Assembly: GCF_003095655.1 (NCBI RefSeq) | Contig: NZ_CP029151.1 | Span: 3,099,001-3,163,000 of the forward strand | Source of the DNA: Dokdonia sp. Dokd-P16 | GTDB lineage: Bacteria; Bacteroidota; Bacteroidia; Flavobacteriales; Flavobacteriaceae | Direction: 5' to 3' | DNA length: 64,000 nucleotides | Program-made: the position numbers and the translations under genes | The notes under the pieces: model-generated | What the model was told of the DNA's origin: nothing | Database searches by the model: none | Seen by the model: only the letters and a program-made list of their open reading frames with translations | Part shown: positions 43,795 to 53,612 of the stretch, piece after piece | How positions within the stretch are numbered: the first letter of the stretch is position 1 | How the letters are laid out: each line of letters begins with the position of its first letter

Positions 43795-45942
43795 TTGAAA
43801 AATAAACTTCTTTTAATCTTACTTGCATATTGTTATTACGTCCCTGTTATATCACAAAACAGGGCTGATGGCGATATAGATAGCGTCAGTATTTTAATTT
43901 CCTTATCTAAGGATGAAAATATAAGCGGGAATTATAAAGATGGGTTAACATTTGCAACCTCTGCAGTACAATATGCAAATCAAGGTAAGAATAAAACCTT
44001 ACAGGCAAAGGCTTATGTGAGCTTAGCAAATACGTATCAAGCTATAAAAGATTACGCTTCCGCGAAAAAGTTCTATAACCTGGCACTCGGTAAAAAAACA
44101 GATGACTATTTTGTAAACGTAGCCTCGCTTAATGGATTGGGCAACATATACTCAGCTGATATAAGCACAGCAGATAAGGCCGCAGCTTATTTTGAAAAAT
44201 CTATTGTATATACCTTAGATGCAGGTAAAACTGTGCACTCATTTTATACCTACTATAACATCGCTGGCATGTACCTTAATTTTAAAGATCCAGATAAGGC
44301 ATATCCCTACATTCTAGAAGCCGAAAAGTTGTTACCCAATATTGATAAAGAAGACCCAATATACAGCCTCTTACAACAGTTAAATTTTGCTATTTATCAC
44401 AATCAAAAAGAAAATCATAGACTAGCGCTCACCTTTATTAACAAAGCACTTGAGATAGGAGGGGAGCATAGCCTCACCAGAGAACTCATAGATATCTATG
44501 ATTTTAAAAGTGAGATACATCAAGAGCTAGGAGAATATGATGAGGCTCTAGAAAGCCTAAGAAAGCATTTCTACTATAAAGATTTAGATTTTAATGAAGT
44601 GAAAAATCTTCAGATAGAACAAGTTGAAGCAGACTTTAAAGTAAAGGAGTTCCAACAAAAAGCCGAAGCATCTCAATTAAAATCCAACGTTATTTTTATA
44701 GGAGGTATTGGTGCGCTGCTATTTTTAAGTACTGCCTTTTTAATCTTTTATAATCGCAAGAGGCGATTATCATTCTTAGCACTTGAAAAAAATAATAAGG
44801 CGCTATTACAAGCAAAAAATGAAGCCGAACACGCCCACAAATTAAAATCTGAGCTATTAGTTAATATAAGTCACGACTTAAGAACACCTCTGTACGGAGT
44901 AGTGGGTATCACAGAGATGCTTATAGAAAATCCTTCTATTATCAAGACTAATAAAGATCTTTTGAATGCTTTAAAATTCTCTGGAGATCATTTAAAATCT
45001 GTTGTAAATAATATATTAAGGATTAATGAGGTAAAGTCTAACACCATTTCGGTTAAGAGGACCAAGGTTCACTTACGTAACCTCTTAGAGAACATTACCA
45101 CCTCATTAAGTTATCTCTCAAACCAGCAAGAAACTGATCTAGTTTTAAATATTAGTGATGAGATTTCCACCTACTATATATTAGATGAAACTAATCTTAC
45201 AGAGGTTCTTTTAAAACTCATTGATAATGCGCTTAAAAACACAAAAAATGGCACTGTAACCCTTAGTGTACATCTATCAGAAAGAAAAGAAGATATAGAT
45301 CACATAGTTTTTAAAGTCTCAGACACTGGGTCAGGCATTTCTAAAGAAAATCTAGCAGTCATTTTTGATAGTTTTAAACAAGGTAACACAGAAGAAAATA
45401 CCTCCTACGGAATAGGTCTTGGATTGCCTATCGTTAAGTCCTTAATGAAAGTTATGGGTAGTACATTATCCGTAAAAAGTAATGTAGGTCTAGGTTCGCA
45501 ATTCTCATTTATATTGGCATGCGAAGTTACCCATGAGATTGATGAGCAATCGGTGGTTCCTGAATTGAAGTGTCTAAAAATACTAGTCGTTGAGGACAAT
45601 AAAATCAACCAACTCGTAACTCAAAAACTAATAAGCACGCTAGGTCACAAGTGTACCATTGCTATAAACGGAAAGGAGGCAGTAAAAGAATACCACAAGA
45701 CCCATTTTGATCTCATCTTAATGGATCTCAATATGCCTGTGATGAATGGCTTTGAAGCCTCAGAAATTATTTCTTCAGAAAATAAGCATATTCCAATCAT
45801 AGCATTAACTGCACTAGAAATAAGCGAGGTAAAAGAGCGATGTCATAATGTGGGCATACGTGATATTATTAATAAGCCTATAAATAAAGAAGCGCTTGAG
45901 GATATCATAGAGGAGAATGTACATTGTATAGATAACATCTAG
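43795..45942 (+). CDS. TPR-sensor hybrid histidine kinase with receiver domain
   Basis: 715 residues from a TTG start. Signal peptide; TPR repeats at residues ~25-280; one membrane helix (VIFIGGIGALLFLSTAFLIFY, ~302-322); HisKA with His360 in ISHDLRTPLYG; HATPase (NALKNTKNGT, VSDTGSGI, GIGLGLPI); C-terminal receiver with phospho-acceptor Asp644 in ILMDLNMPVMNG. This is the Bacteroidetes kinase type with periplasmic TPR sensor; there is no DNA-binding domain, so it should pass phosphate on. A degenerate palindrome (CGCTTCCGCGAAAAAG near 44055) lies in the TPR part. Confidence 0.92.
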   Translation: MKNKLLLILLAYCYYVPVISQNRADGDIDSVSILISLSKDENISGNYKDGLTFATSAVQYANQGKNKTLQAKAYVSLANTYQAIKDYASAKKFYNLALGKKTDDYFVNVASLNGLGNIYSADISTADKAAAYFEKSIVYTLDAGKTVHSFYTYYNIAGMYLNFKDPDKAYPYILEAEKLLPNIDKEDPIYSLLQQLNFAIYHNQKENHRLALTFINKALEIGGEHSLTRELIDIYDFKSEIHQELGEYDEALESLRKHFYYKDLDFNEVKNLQIEQVEADFKVKEFQQKAEASQLKSNVIFIGGIGALLFLSTAFLIFYNRKRRLSFLALEKNNKALLQAKNEAEHAHKLKSELLVNISHDLRTPLYGVVGITEMLIENPSIIKTNKDLLNALKFSGDHLKSVVNNILRINEVKSNTISVKRTKVHLRNLLENITTSLSYLSNQQETDLVLNISDEISTYYILDETNLTEVLLKLIDNALKNTKNGTVTLSVHLSERKEDIDHIVFKVSDTGSGISKENLAVIFDSFKQGNTEENTSYGIGLGLPIVKSLMKVMGSTLSVKSNVGLGSQFSFILACEVTHEIDEQSVVPELKCLKILVVEDNKINQLVTQKLISTLGHKCTIAINGKEAVKEYHKTHFDLILMDLNMPVMNGFEASEIISSENKHIPIIALTALEISEVKERCHNVGIRDIINKPINKEALEDIIEENVHCIDNI

Positions 45943-46617
45943 ATATTTAAAGTATTCATCTTCCCCCTTAGAGTTCATAATTCCTCGCTGTTAAACAATC
46001 AACATCTAATTTAAGGTAAATAAAAACTGTAAGTGAGCAGTAATATGCCTTAGACTTTTATAATGGATAGTTAATCGCTTTTGTGGTGGGGACATTACAG
46101 AAAGGAATTGGACGGTGAATTTAGTAACGAAAATATTTTACGTACATGAATAAAGACTCTGTGATCTCGTCATATCTGTAACTATGTCAAATAGCGCTGA
46201 AAAGCGCGCTATCCACTCTTTTTCTAGATATATCAATTTGTACTATAATGTTCTGCGTTATGTAACTTTGCTTAGGAACAAAGCACACGATACTGTGTAT
46301 CTTCTTTTAAAAAGTTTCCTTACCTAAACTTTATCTAAAATGTGAGTGGAACACTCTTTAAAGCGTTGGCTGGAGTAGGGTGGAGGGAAAGTGTGTGGAG
46401 TGGACTGTTTATTTATATTCCTTGTTTAAAAAGATATATTTCTTAAATGTAACTTGCTTTTAATCATTATGTTAATTTCTTGTTTATAACTCTCCTTTGT
46501 TTTTCCATATTAACTAAGAAGTAGTTTTATTTTTACTTTTCCTTTATAATAATTCTCTTAAACAACTTTATTATAATTCTTACCCTAAATTTAATGGGTG
46601 ACTAAATATTTGTAAAA
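45943..46617. other. 675-base non-coding stretch with direct repeat A
   Basis: No gene seen. It contains repeat A at 46167-46249. A TAACTTTG box at 46263-46270 with TTTG 22 bases upstream looks like a Bacteroidetes promoter, but there is no gene immediately downstream. Confidence 0.6.
46167..46249 (+). repeat. 83-base direct repeat, copy A
   Basis: It matches copy B at 50782-50864 with about six differences; 54 consecutive bases (46172-46225) are identical. It contains an inverted repeat AGCGC...GCGCGCT. Confidence 0.92.
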
Positions 46618-47763
46618 ATGAATAAAATTGATTGTGCTAATTGTGGAAATAAACAAAGTTTAGATTCAAACTTTTGTAGTAATTGTGGGAATAAATTTAA
46701 GTGCGATTCTTGTGACAAACCACTTTTGAAGGATGCAAATTTTTGTTCAGGTTGTGGTAAAACCATTTTGACAGAGAAGAACAACAAGGAAGCTCTTAAT
46801 ACCATAAAATTTAAGGAAACAAAAGATGAAAGGTCTTATGAATTAGCTTTTACTGATGAAGTTGGTAAAGATGTATCTGAACTAGTTACTGGAATGATTA
46901 AAGGCACACCAATTATGCTTGGAGCAAATAATAAAGATGCTAGGAGAAATTTTAATAATGAGTTAGATGACGAGCGAGATAATCCAGATATTATTGATGT
47001 ACCAGAAATAAAAAATGCTAGTAGGAATGATGATTCTGATTCAATGTCTAATCTTGATTATCCTCATTTAGATGATTTATCAATAAAGATGGATTTTAGT
47101 GAAAAAGAATGGTTGATAATCTATGCATTTTATGTCTCAAATTTTGGAGCAAGTACTTTTTCGAAAGAATCTGTTTATTCTAAATATAAAGAAGAAAGAA
47201 TAACAGATTCAAGATTTAAAAATTTAGGTACAAATTGGAAAAATGCCTTTAGAAGTTCTTTTAAGACCAAAAAAGTTGGAGAGTTAATGTTTACAGATGA
47301 TGGAATTAAGAATGTAAAATCTTTAATGTCTGGCAATAAAAAAAGCACTGTAAAAAAAATATCATCAAAAAAAGAGACTACTAAAAAAGTAAATAAAACT
47401 GAAGGCAAAGGAAGTAAAAGTTCATCCAAAGTTGTTGCAAAATCTATTACGATAGAAAAGTTTGATATTTACCATAAGGATATTACTCTAGAAAAATTTC
47501 TAGAGAATCTAGATAATCCAACTTCTACAAATGAAAGAATCTTGATAATAGGATATTATATAACTCACATATGCAAAGAAGAATCTTTTAGTGATGGAAA
47601 TATTGATTATGCATATAAAATTTTAAAACTCGATAATAGACCAAGCTTATTAAGACAAACAATTGCAAATGTCAAGAATCGTGATTTTTGGTTAGATAAA
47701 GATGGTAAGAAATGGAAAGTTTCAAGAGAAGGGGAAATATTTGTAGAAATGAAAAATAAGTAA
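46618..47763 (+). CDS. Zinc-ribbon protein with two winged-helix-like domains
   Basis: 381 residues. Two zinc ribbons are at the N-terminus: Cys6-x2-Cys9...Cys20-x2-Cys23 and Cys29-x2-Cys32...Cys43-x2-Cys46. Two regions (~160-240 and ~285-380) look alike: helix E-K/R-x-L-I-I-x-x-Y, a helix ending in K/Y, a strand, and a basic W-K/F-x-x-S-x-x-G end. They resemble winged helices. They are joined by a Lys/Ser-rich linker (~245-275). I do not know the family. It is followed at 4 bases by a gene with a similar N-terminal domain. Confidence 0.65.
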   Translation: MNKIDCANCGNKQSLDSNFCSNCGNKFKCDSCDKPLLKDANFCSGCGKTILTEKNNKEALNTIKFKETKDERSYELAFTDEVGKDVSELVTGMIKGTPIMLGANNKDARRNFNNELDDERDNPDIIDVPEIKNASRNDDSDSMSNLDYPHLDDLSIKMDFSEKEWLIIYAFYVSNFGASTFSKESVYSKYKEERITDSRFKNLGTNWKNAFRSSFKTKKVGELMFTDDGIKNVKSLMSGNKKSTVKKISSKKETTKKVNKTEGKGSKSSSKVVAKSITIEKFDIYHKDITLEKFLENLDNPTSTNERILIIGYYITHICKEESFSDGNIDYAYKILKLDNRPSLLRQTIANVKNRDFWLDKDGKKWKVSREGEIFVEMKNK

Positions 47764-47766
47764 TTA

Positions 47767-48492
47767 ATGAACATATCAAATTATATTGATTCAGTAGAAG
47801 GCTTTTCCTCAAAGACTAATACAGATAAGGTCATATATATGGCCTATTTTTTTATGGCTGTTAATGATGCCAAAACCTTTTCCATTCAAGATATTGTAGG
47901 ATGTTTTCAAGATGAGCATATAAAATTGCCCAATCATATACAACAGTTATTACATTCAAAATCAACTGGAAAAACACCTGTTCTAATTAAAAAAAGCAAA
48001 GGTGTTTATTCTTTGTCGAGAGATACAAATAAGAAATTCGATAGTATATTTGGTATTGAAAACATTAGTATAATACCATCCACAAATCTTTTCCCTATTG
48101 AGCTTTTTAATAATACAAGAGGTTATTTAGAAAGTGTGGCTAAACAAGCGATTGTATGTTACGATTACGGACTATATGATGCCTCTTTAGTAATGATTAG
48201 GAAACTTTTAGAGACTCTAATAATTGAAGCGTTTGAGAAATTTAATAAATCATCTGAAATACAAAATCACGAGGGACATTTTTATATGTTAAGTGATTTG
48301 ATAGGAAAATTTTTAAATCATAGTGATTGGAACATTGGTAGAAACACAAAAATAGGTCTCCCAAAAATCAAGAAACTTGCAGATGTTAGTGCACATAACA
48401 GAAGATTTGTAGCCAAAAAACCTGACATTGATAATGTAAAAAGTGAATTACGTTTTACGATAGAAGAATTAATCCATTTAATTGATTATTGA
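47767..48492 (+). CDS. Winged-helix plus HEPN/DUF4145-like protein
   Basis: 241 residues. Residues ~12-98 resemble the repeated domain of the preceding gene (TDKVIYMAYFFMAVNDAKTFSIQDIVGCF... KSKGVYSLSR). Residues ~110-241 are all helical with RKLLETLIIEAFEKF and KIKKLADVSAHNRRFVAKKPDIDNVKSELRFTIEELIHLI, which resembles DUF4145/HEPN-type domains; the motif SAHNRRF is typical of these. HEPN domains are often RNases in defence or toxin systems, but I see no strict R-x4-6-H. Function unknown. Confidence 0.6.
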   Translation: MNISNYIDSVEGFSSKTNTDKVIYMAYFFMAVNDAKTFSIQDIVGCFQDEHIKLPNHIQQLLHSKSTGKTPVLIKKSKGVYSLSRDTNKKFDSIFGIENISIIPSTNLFPIELFNNTRGYLESVAKQAIVCYDYGLYDASLVMIRKLLETLIIEAFEKFNKSSEIQNHEGHFYMLSDLIGKFLNHSDWNIGRNTKIGLPKIKKLADVSAHNRRFVAKKPDIDNVKSELRFTIEELIHLIDY

Positions 48493-48493
48493 G

Positions 48494-48754
48494 ATGAATA
48501 AAAGACGAAATTTTTGTGAAATTGAATCTTCGGAAGGGTCTTTATTTGTTCAAGAAATTGCGGATCCTAACAAAGTCTATCTAGTAGAGGAAAAGGATTT
48601 TGATGATTCAAGTAAATCTGGTTTGATTGGGATTACCTGTATAGTTCTTGAATACAAAGAAACTATTGACGAATTAATTTATTCAATAAAATCTCCTGAA
48701 ACTATTATTATAATGAAAAGAGGACATTTAGCCAGTGTACTATTTACCGATTAA
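48494..48754 (+). CDS. Small protein in the repeat-flanked segment
   Basis: 86 residues from the ATG at 48494, one base after the preceding stop. Soluble, strand-rich, no motif recognised: RRNFCEIESSEGSLFVQEI, then GLIGITCIVLEYKETIDELIYSI. Co-transcription with its neighbours is likely. Confidence 0.6.
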   Translation: MNKRRNFCEIESSEGSLFVQEIADPNKVYLVEEKDFDDSSKSGLIGITCIVLEYKETIDELIYSIKSPETIIIMKRGHLASVLFTD

Positions 48755-48766
48755 GCATTTTTTTTA

Positions 48767-48958
48767 ATGAATAAAGACTACAAAATAGAAGCTTTTACAA
48801 ATGATGATAAGCGTGCTAGAAAATATGCATTCATTATAAATGGTAAAGATGAAAAAGAAGCGTTACTTAATGCTCAAAACCATATAACAAATAGTTATAA
48901 GGATAGTGATTTTTATGAAATAGAAATGACATTAATTGGAAATAGCTTGACTCAATAG
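48767..48958 (+). CDS. Small protein, last gene of the four-gene unit
   Basis: 63 residues, starting 12 bases after the preceding stop. It reads MNKDYKIEAFTNDDKRARKYAF with ALLNAQNHI, an alpha/beta pattern similar to small unassigned proteins. No family recognised. Confidence 0.5.
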   Translation: MNKDYKIEAFTNDDKRARKYAFIINGKDEKEALLNAQNHITNSYKDSDFYEIEMTLIGNSLTQ

Positions 48959-49388
48959 TTGTTTGGTTTTTTAATTAGTCTCGGCCTCAGAAAACTTTAG
49001 TTAAAACAATAGGGGAGTTGAGTTTGAAGCTCTTTAAAGAGTTAGACTTTATGATTAATAATTTTTAATTCAAGAACATAATAACTTTACATTCGTAAGA
49101 TTAACAAAGACTTTCTAATGTCTAGCGATTAAAACGTAGATTATTTTTTGCTGTAAATTTAACGTCACAATATTATTTTCTTTTTAATTAATTAAAATAA
49201 AACGCGATATTCAATTTTCTTTACGACAGAATATTACATTCAAAATAAGAAATTATAGTGGCGAATTTTAAATAACTTTAATAGCTTAAGATTAGTTTAT
49301 CTTGAAACCAGAGAAATAATTGATATAAAAAATTCCTAAGTTAGAAAAAGCCAATGCATAAATCATTGGCTTTTTTAATCATTATAAC
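48959..49388. other. 430-base gap with a terminator hairpin
   Basis: A/T-rich; no gene seen. The only structure is the hairpin at 49345-49376. Confidence 0.6.
49345..49376. terminator. Bidirectional terminator between convergent genes
   Basis: AAAAGCCAATG / CATTGGCTTTT with a seven-base loop and T-runs on both strands. Confidence 0.9.
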
Positions 49389-50246
49389 TTATTTTTTATT
49401 GAAGTTATTAAGATCCGAAAGTGTGCTTACAAAAATTAGATCTAATTTATTCGGTATTTGTCTCTTTATAGATTTGTTAACTTCCTTCTTAAATTCCGTA
49501 GATATGGCTTTAGAATATGTGTTCAAGGAAGCAACAGCATCTAAAGAGCCCCCCAAACCAGTTACGATTGTGTCATTTACACTTCCTCTATACTCGATAA
49601 ACCCTAAACCTCCTATTGTTTCAAACGTTTTAATTTTACTCGGATTTGATATAGTATTGGGTCTATTCATTAGGGAGATGGCGATTGGATCATTTGCACT
49701 GTACTTATTAAAGAATTTTTCATTGAGTTTGATACTGTGGTATACAAGGTTTAATGTAACTTCTTTTTCAATACTTTGATTGTAATATGGTTCCAATACA
49801 TCTTGGGCTTCATCTTTATAGCTTGTAGGAAAAATACCTTTAGCAATCATTCCATCAAGAATATCGGAAAGTGATATTTCAACTTTAATCGTTTTCTTTA
49901 TTTTCTCTACTGCATCCCTGCTGACCGAACCATAATCATATTCTATCCAACTAGTATCTATCTTAGTATTAGCTTCGGCGACGGCCTTTGTATTGATATA
50001 GAGTCCTCCTATAAGTCGGCTTCCCAGTTCTTTGAAGCCTTCCTCCGTAAAGGATACAGGCTTAAATTTAAGACGTTGGTAATTTAGAATCTTAGGTGAT
50101 CCAAACGGTAGGGGGTTACATGTTTTAGAACTTCCAAGCTCAATACAAAGATCACTTTGCTTGATTTTTGTACCTAAAACCCGAACGGAACTACAAGACA
50201 TTAAAAGCAATGTTAGGGACAACGCCCCAAGTAAAAAATTTTTCAT
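49389..50246 (-). CDS. Lipoprotein of unknown function
   Basis: 285 residues from the ATG at 50246; an in-frame extension to 50339 precedes the signal and is probably leader. The lipobox is Leu-Met-Ser-Cys in LLLMSCSSVRVLG. The mature part is helical with FTEEGFKELGSRLIGGLYINTKAVAEANTKIDTSW and ends Asn-Phe-Asn-Lys-Lys. I do not recognise the family. The ORF on the other strand from 49354 is its antisense shadow. Confidence 0.68.
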   Translation of the reverse strand: MKNFLLGALSLTLLLMSCSSVRVLGTKIKQSDLCIELGSSKTCNPLPFGSPKILNYQRLKFKPVSFTEEGFKELGSRLIGGLYINTKAVAEANTKIDTSWIEYDYGSVSRDAVEKIKKTIKVEISLSDILDGMIAKGIFPTSYKDEAQDVLEPYYNQSIEKEVTLNLVYHSIKLNEKFFNKYSANDPIAISLMNRPNTISNPSKIKTFETIGGLGFIEYRGSVNDTIVTGLGGSLDAVASLNTYSKAISTEFKKEVNKSIKRQIPNKLDLIFVSTLSDLNNFNKK

Positions 50247-50968
50247 AATAATTAGAATATGGTTAATGCTGTAAAGTACTAAATAACAATATTTTAAAAA
50301 AATCTTATTATAAATAAAACAGTCTAAGTATCTCGACAATTGAAAATTAATATTACTAACATCTTAGTTAATTGGGAAATCAAGATTTTCACATTAGAAA
50401 TTCCTAAACATGCCAAGTTGGAAGCAAATAATTTCTATTCAACATAATATTGAAGCAATCAGCAAGAATTAGTAAACCAAATAACTACTTGAATAAGTGT
50501 AAAGAAATTTACATTGGCTGTAGAGTTGGATATTTTTTTACTCTTGCGTAAAGATCCATAAGAATCGCTCAAACAAAAACATCCCGCACATTTTCACATA
50601 TAAGCGAATTGTAACCAAAAGAAAAAACAAACCATTTTACGGCTGTAAGTATTGATCAATTAGTAAAAGAGTTTTTAGATTAACACTAACAGGATTTGGT
50701 GAATCTCTTGAAGTCAACTATAGCAGCAAGTCCGAAAAAGAGTTTTGACATAATCACTAACGATATAAAACACCTTTGGTGTCGTTATATCTGTAACTAT
50801 GTCAAATAGCGCTGAAAAGCGCGCTATCCACTCTTTTTCTCAGCATATCAATTTGTATTATAATTTATATTATGTCAAATAGAATATTTGATAACCTTAT
50901 ACCTCTTTATTAATTGTTGTTCTAATAATATGTACTGCACAGCGTTATACATTCCTAATAATTAACTA
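50247..50968. other. 722-base gap with direct repeat B and possible gene relics
   Basis: Copy B of the direct repeat lies at 50782-50864. The stretch 50,600-50,750 contains short open segments with protein-like composition (TAVSIDQLVKEFLD, stop; LTLTGFGESLEVNYSSKSEKEF, stop), possibly remains of a decayed gene. No intact gene. Confidence 0.55.
50782..50864 (+). repeat. 83-base direct repeat, copy B
   Basis: It matches copy A at 46167-46249, with 54 consecutive identical bases at 50787-50840. It lies 104 bases before the first hydrolase gene of the Pel-like cluster. Confidence 0.92.
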
Positions 50969-51829
50969 ATGGCTATGCGTTTCTTTTCTTTTATAGTTGG
51001 TGTGTGCTTTATTATTTCATGTTCTGATACCGATACTACGATTACTACAGATGATGATGTGGTAATTCTTCCAGAAGATCCAGATGTGATTATGCTACCA
51101 GATACTATTGTGTTGCCGGCTGTTGGTGCTAGTTTTGACTGGCAGCTTGATGATGTAACTTCGTCAAATGAATTTGATGCCACAGTAATTGATGTAGATG
51201 CTTTTTCTACATCATCAGCGACGGTGCAACATTTTAAAAATCAAGGTAAAATAGTGATCGCTTATCTTTCTGTGGGTTCTGTAGAGAATTTCCGCCCAGA
51301 TGCAAATCAGTTTCCCGCAGCAGTCATTGGTAATGTATATAATGGTTTTGAAGATGAAAATTGGCTAGACATTCGCAATATTGACGCGCTGGCGCCCATT
51401 TTGCGTGCTCGATTTGATATGATACAGGCTAAAGGTTTTGATGGTATTGAACCAGATAATATGAACGGTTATCAGAATAATACTGGTTTCTCGCTCACTC
51501 AGACAGATGCCATTGTATTCTCTAGATGGCTTATTAATGAAGCACACGCTAGAAATTTACATATAGGACAGAAAAACGCAGAAGAACTGGTGCCTAATCT
51601 GGTAGATGAATTTGACTGGATTCTTACAGAAGATGCCTATGCAGATAATTTTCAAGTCGAGGCACTACCCTACATTATTGCTGGTAAAGCGGTCTTTGTC
51701 ACAGAGTATAAAGATGCCATGTCCCAATCCCAATTCTTAAACACCGTATGCCCAGATGCTGCGGCAAATCAATATAGCGCTATTTATAAAAATCGTGATC
51801 TTACAGACCCTGTGATTAGTTGTAACTAG
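50969..51829 (+). CDS. GH114 endo-alpha-1,4-polygalactosaminidase-like lipoprotein
   Basis: 286 residues. Lipobox in FIISCSDTD (Cys17), then an Asp/Thr/Pro-rich linker. Residues ~45-280 match GH114/TM1410-type hydrolases: DWQLDD, VIDVDAFSTSSATVQHFKNQGKIVIAYLSVGSVENFRP, LDIRN, and the acidic site KGFDGIEPDNMNGY. This is the fold of the PelA hydrolase domain, which cuts partially deacetylated N-acetylgalactosamine polymers. It is separated by 253 bases from pelF, so it may have its own control. Two start Met are possible (50969 and 50975). Confidence 0.88.
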   Translation: MAMRFFSFIVGVCFIISCSDTDTTITTDDDVVILPEDPDVIMLPDTIVLPAVGASFDWQLDDVTSSNEFDATVIDVDAFSTSSATVQHFKNQGKIVIAYLSVGSVENFRPDANQFPAAVIGNVYNGFEDENWLDIRNIDALAPILRARFDMIQAKGFDGIEPDNMNGYQNNTGFSLTQTDAIVFSRWLINEAHARNLHIGQKNAEELVPNLVDEFDWILTEDAYADNFQVEALPYIIAGKAVFVTEYKDAMSQSQFLNTVCPDAAANQYSAIYKNRDLTDPVISCN

Positions 51830-52082
51830 GGGTCATTATCTGCGTTATAATAAAGCCTGTATAGTACTGCAATAGCCTTGGTTTGTAGGTTCAATTTTTC
51901 GCGAAAGCGTTCTATATTAAGAAAAACACCACTTTAAAACAGTTTTTAGGGAGATTATACTGTAAATGAGTCGCTTGTGATGCATGATATGTTTGTAAAT
52001 TAAAGCACTTTTATCGCATTACTAGTATTTACATTGATATTAATGACCTATTATTGCGTTCTCACATGTGTATGAGTTATTT

Positions 52083-53612
52083 ATGAATACTACCAGTGTA
52101 ATGCTTGTTCTTGAAGGAACCTATCCCTATAATGGTGGAGGTGTTTCTACCTGGGCGCATATTTTATGTAATCGTGTGCATGGGGTGGATTTTACCTTGT
52201 ATGCCATTAATGCCAACTTTGAAAAGGAACTCAAATATGAGCTAAGTCCTAATGTGGTGCGCACCATCCAGGTGCCATTATGGACGCCAGATGAGCCGCA
52301 TGACTACATGAGTTATGGGGAGGAATATTACAAGATTATAGCCAAAAAAGAAGGAACTTCAAATAAGCAAATTCGCACCCTATTTATTCCCCTATTTACA
52401 GATTTACTTAATTTTATATATACAGATAATGCTCCTATAGCATCACTAGATACTATATTTTATGGGCTATGGCGCTATTTTGAAGATTATGATTATAAGG
52501 AAACTATGCGCAGCATGGCAGTATGGGATGCATATTGTGAAGCCATAGATACTTACAGTAGCACGAGCCGCAACCCTACTGCTTCCCTCCTAGATCTTAC
52601 GGTGGGCATGCGATGGATCTATCGTTTTTTGATTCCGCTTTCTATTGTAGACGTGCCTAAGGTGGAGGTTGCTCATCTCACCCTCAGTGGCTTTGCGATT
52701 ATTCCAGCTCTCATCGCACATTATAAATATGGAACGGCAATCATGCTTACAGAGCATGGCGTTTTTATAAGAGAGCGACTACTTGCCATAAACGCCTCCG
52801 AATATCCATTTTTTCTTAAAAATTTACTCATTCGCTTTTCTGAGAGTATCGCCCGCTTGTCTTATTATAAGTCAGAAAAAATAATCTCTGTAAATCTATT
52901 TAATAAAAGGTGGGAAGTGCTTTATGGAGCAGATCCTGCAAAGATTGAGGTTATTTATAACGGGATTGATGAGGAGTTATTTACACCACGTCCTAAACCA
53001 GCACACCTTGTAAATGTGCCTACAGTAGTTGCACTTGCTCGTATTTTTGACCTCAAGGACGTGCTTACCATGATACGCACCTGTGCACTGGTACAACAAG
53101 AAATCCCAGAGGTGCAATTTCTCGTATATGGTGATGATACTGCGGTGCCGTCATATACTAGTGAATGTCTGGCACTCATAGACCAACTCCATATGGGTGA
53201 TCATTTTAAATTAATGGGGCCAAAAAGTAACCCTCACCTACTCTTTGCCGAAGGTGATATCTCTATTCTCACGTCTATTTCTGAGGGATTTCCCTATACG
53301 GTGATAGAATCTATGGGATGTGGTGTCCCTGTGGTAGCAACAGATGTGGGCGGTGTGAGCGAAGCGCTAGATGAGCATACCGGTTTTGTATGTAAGCCTA
53401 AAGATGCGCAAGCCCTTGCAGAGAAGGTGATCTTACTGCTACAAGATAAAACGCTGCGCACTGCTATGGGAGAGCGCTGCCGCCAGCGTGTGCTTGATCA
53501 TTTTACACTTGACACTTTTATAGGTTTATATGAGGACGCTTACGCGAAAACTGCCCAGCGGTTTACTAATAGCCCTACATTTATACCTCGTAACACGATC
53601 TCAAAAGTTTAA
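52083..53612 (+). CDS. pelF: PelF-like GT4 glycosyltransferase
   Basis: 509 residues from the ATG at 52083, close to the ~507 of P. aeruginosa PelF; a GTG at 52068 is less likely. N-terminal block LVLEGTYPYNGGGVSTWAHILCNRV is PelF-specific, as is HLTLSGFAIIPALIAHYKYGTAIMLTEHGVFIRERLL. The GT4 C-terminal E-x7-E motif is in EGFPYTVIESMGCGVPVVATDVGG. PelF uses UDP-sugar (UDP-GlcNAc in P. aeruginosa) to polymerise Pel in the cytoplasm. It begins a gene block with overlaps or gaps of 2 bases or less. Confidence 0.93.
   Translation: MNTTSVMLVLEGTYPYNGGGVSTWAHILCNRVHGVDFTLYAINANFEKELKYELSPNVVRTIQVPLWTPDEPHDYMSYGEEYYKIIAKKEGTSNKQIRTLFIPLFTDLLNFIYTDNAPIASLDTIFYGLWRYFEDYDYKETMRSMAVWDAYCEAIDTYSSTSRNPTASLLDLTVGMRWIYRFLIPLSIVDVPKVEVAHLTLSGFAIIPALIAHYKYGTAIMLTEHGVFIRERLLAINASEYPFFLKNLLIRFSESIARLSYYKSEKIISVNLFNKRWEVLYGADPAKIEVIYNGIDEELFTPRPKPAHLVNVPTVVALARIFDLKDVLTMIRTCALVQQEIPEVQFLVYGDDTAVPSYTSECLALIDQLHMGDHFKLMGPKSNPHLLFAEGDISILTSISEGFPYTVIESMGCGVPVVATDVGGVSEALDEHTGFVCKPKDAQALAEKVILLLQDKTLRTAMGERCRQRVLDHFTLDTFIGLYEDAYAKTAQRFTNSPTFIPRNTISKV

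Noticed and set aside
41887-45942. Two kinases as a paired two-component system
   Set aside because: They are divergent, have different sensor domains and no DNA-binding regulator is adjacent.
49354-49779. 141-codon plus-strand reading frame
   Set aside because: It lies antisense inside the lipoprotein gene at 49389-50246, whose signal peptide and lipobox are clear, and it begins in a terminator hairpin.
46167-50864. Prophage or classical integrative element
   Set aside because: No integrase, transposase, tRNA target or phage structural gene found between the repeats.
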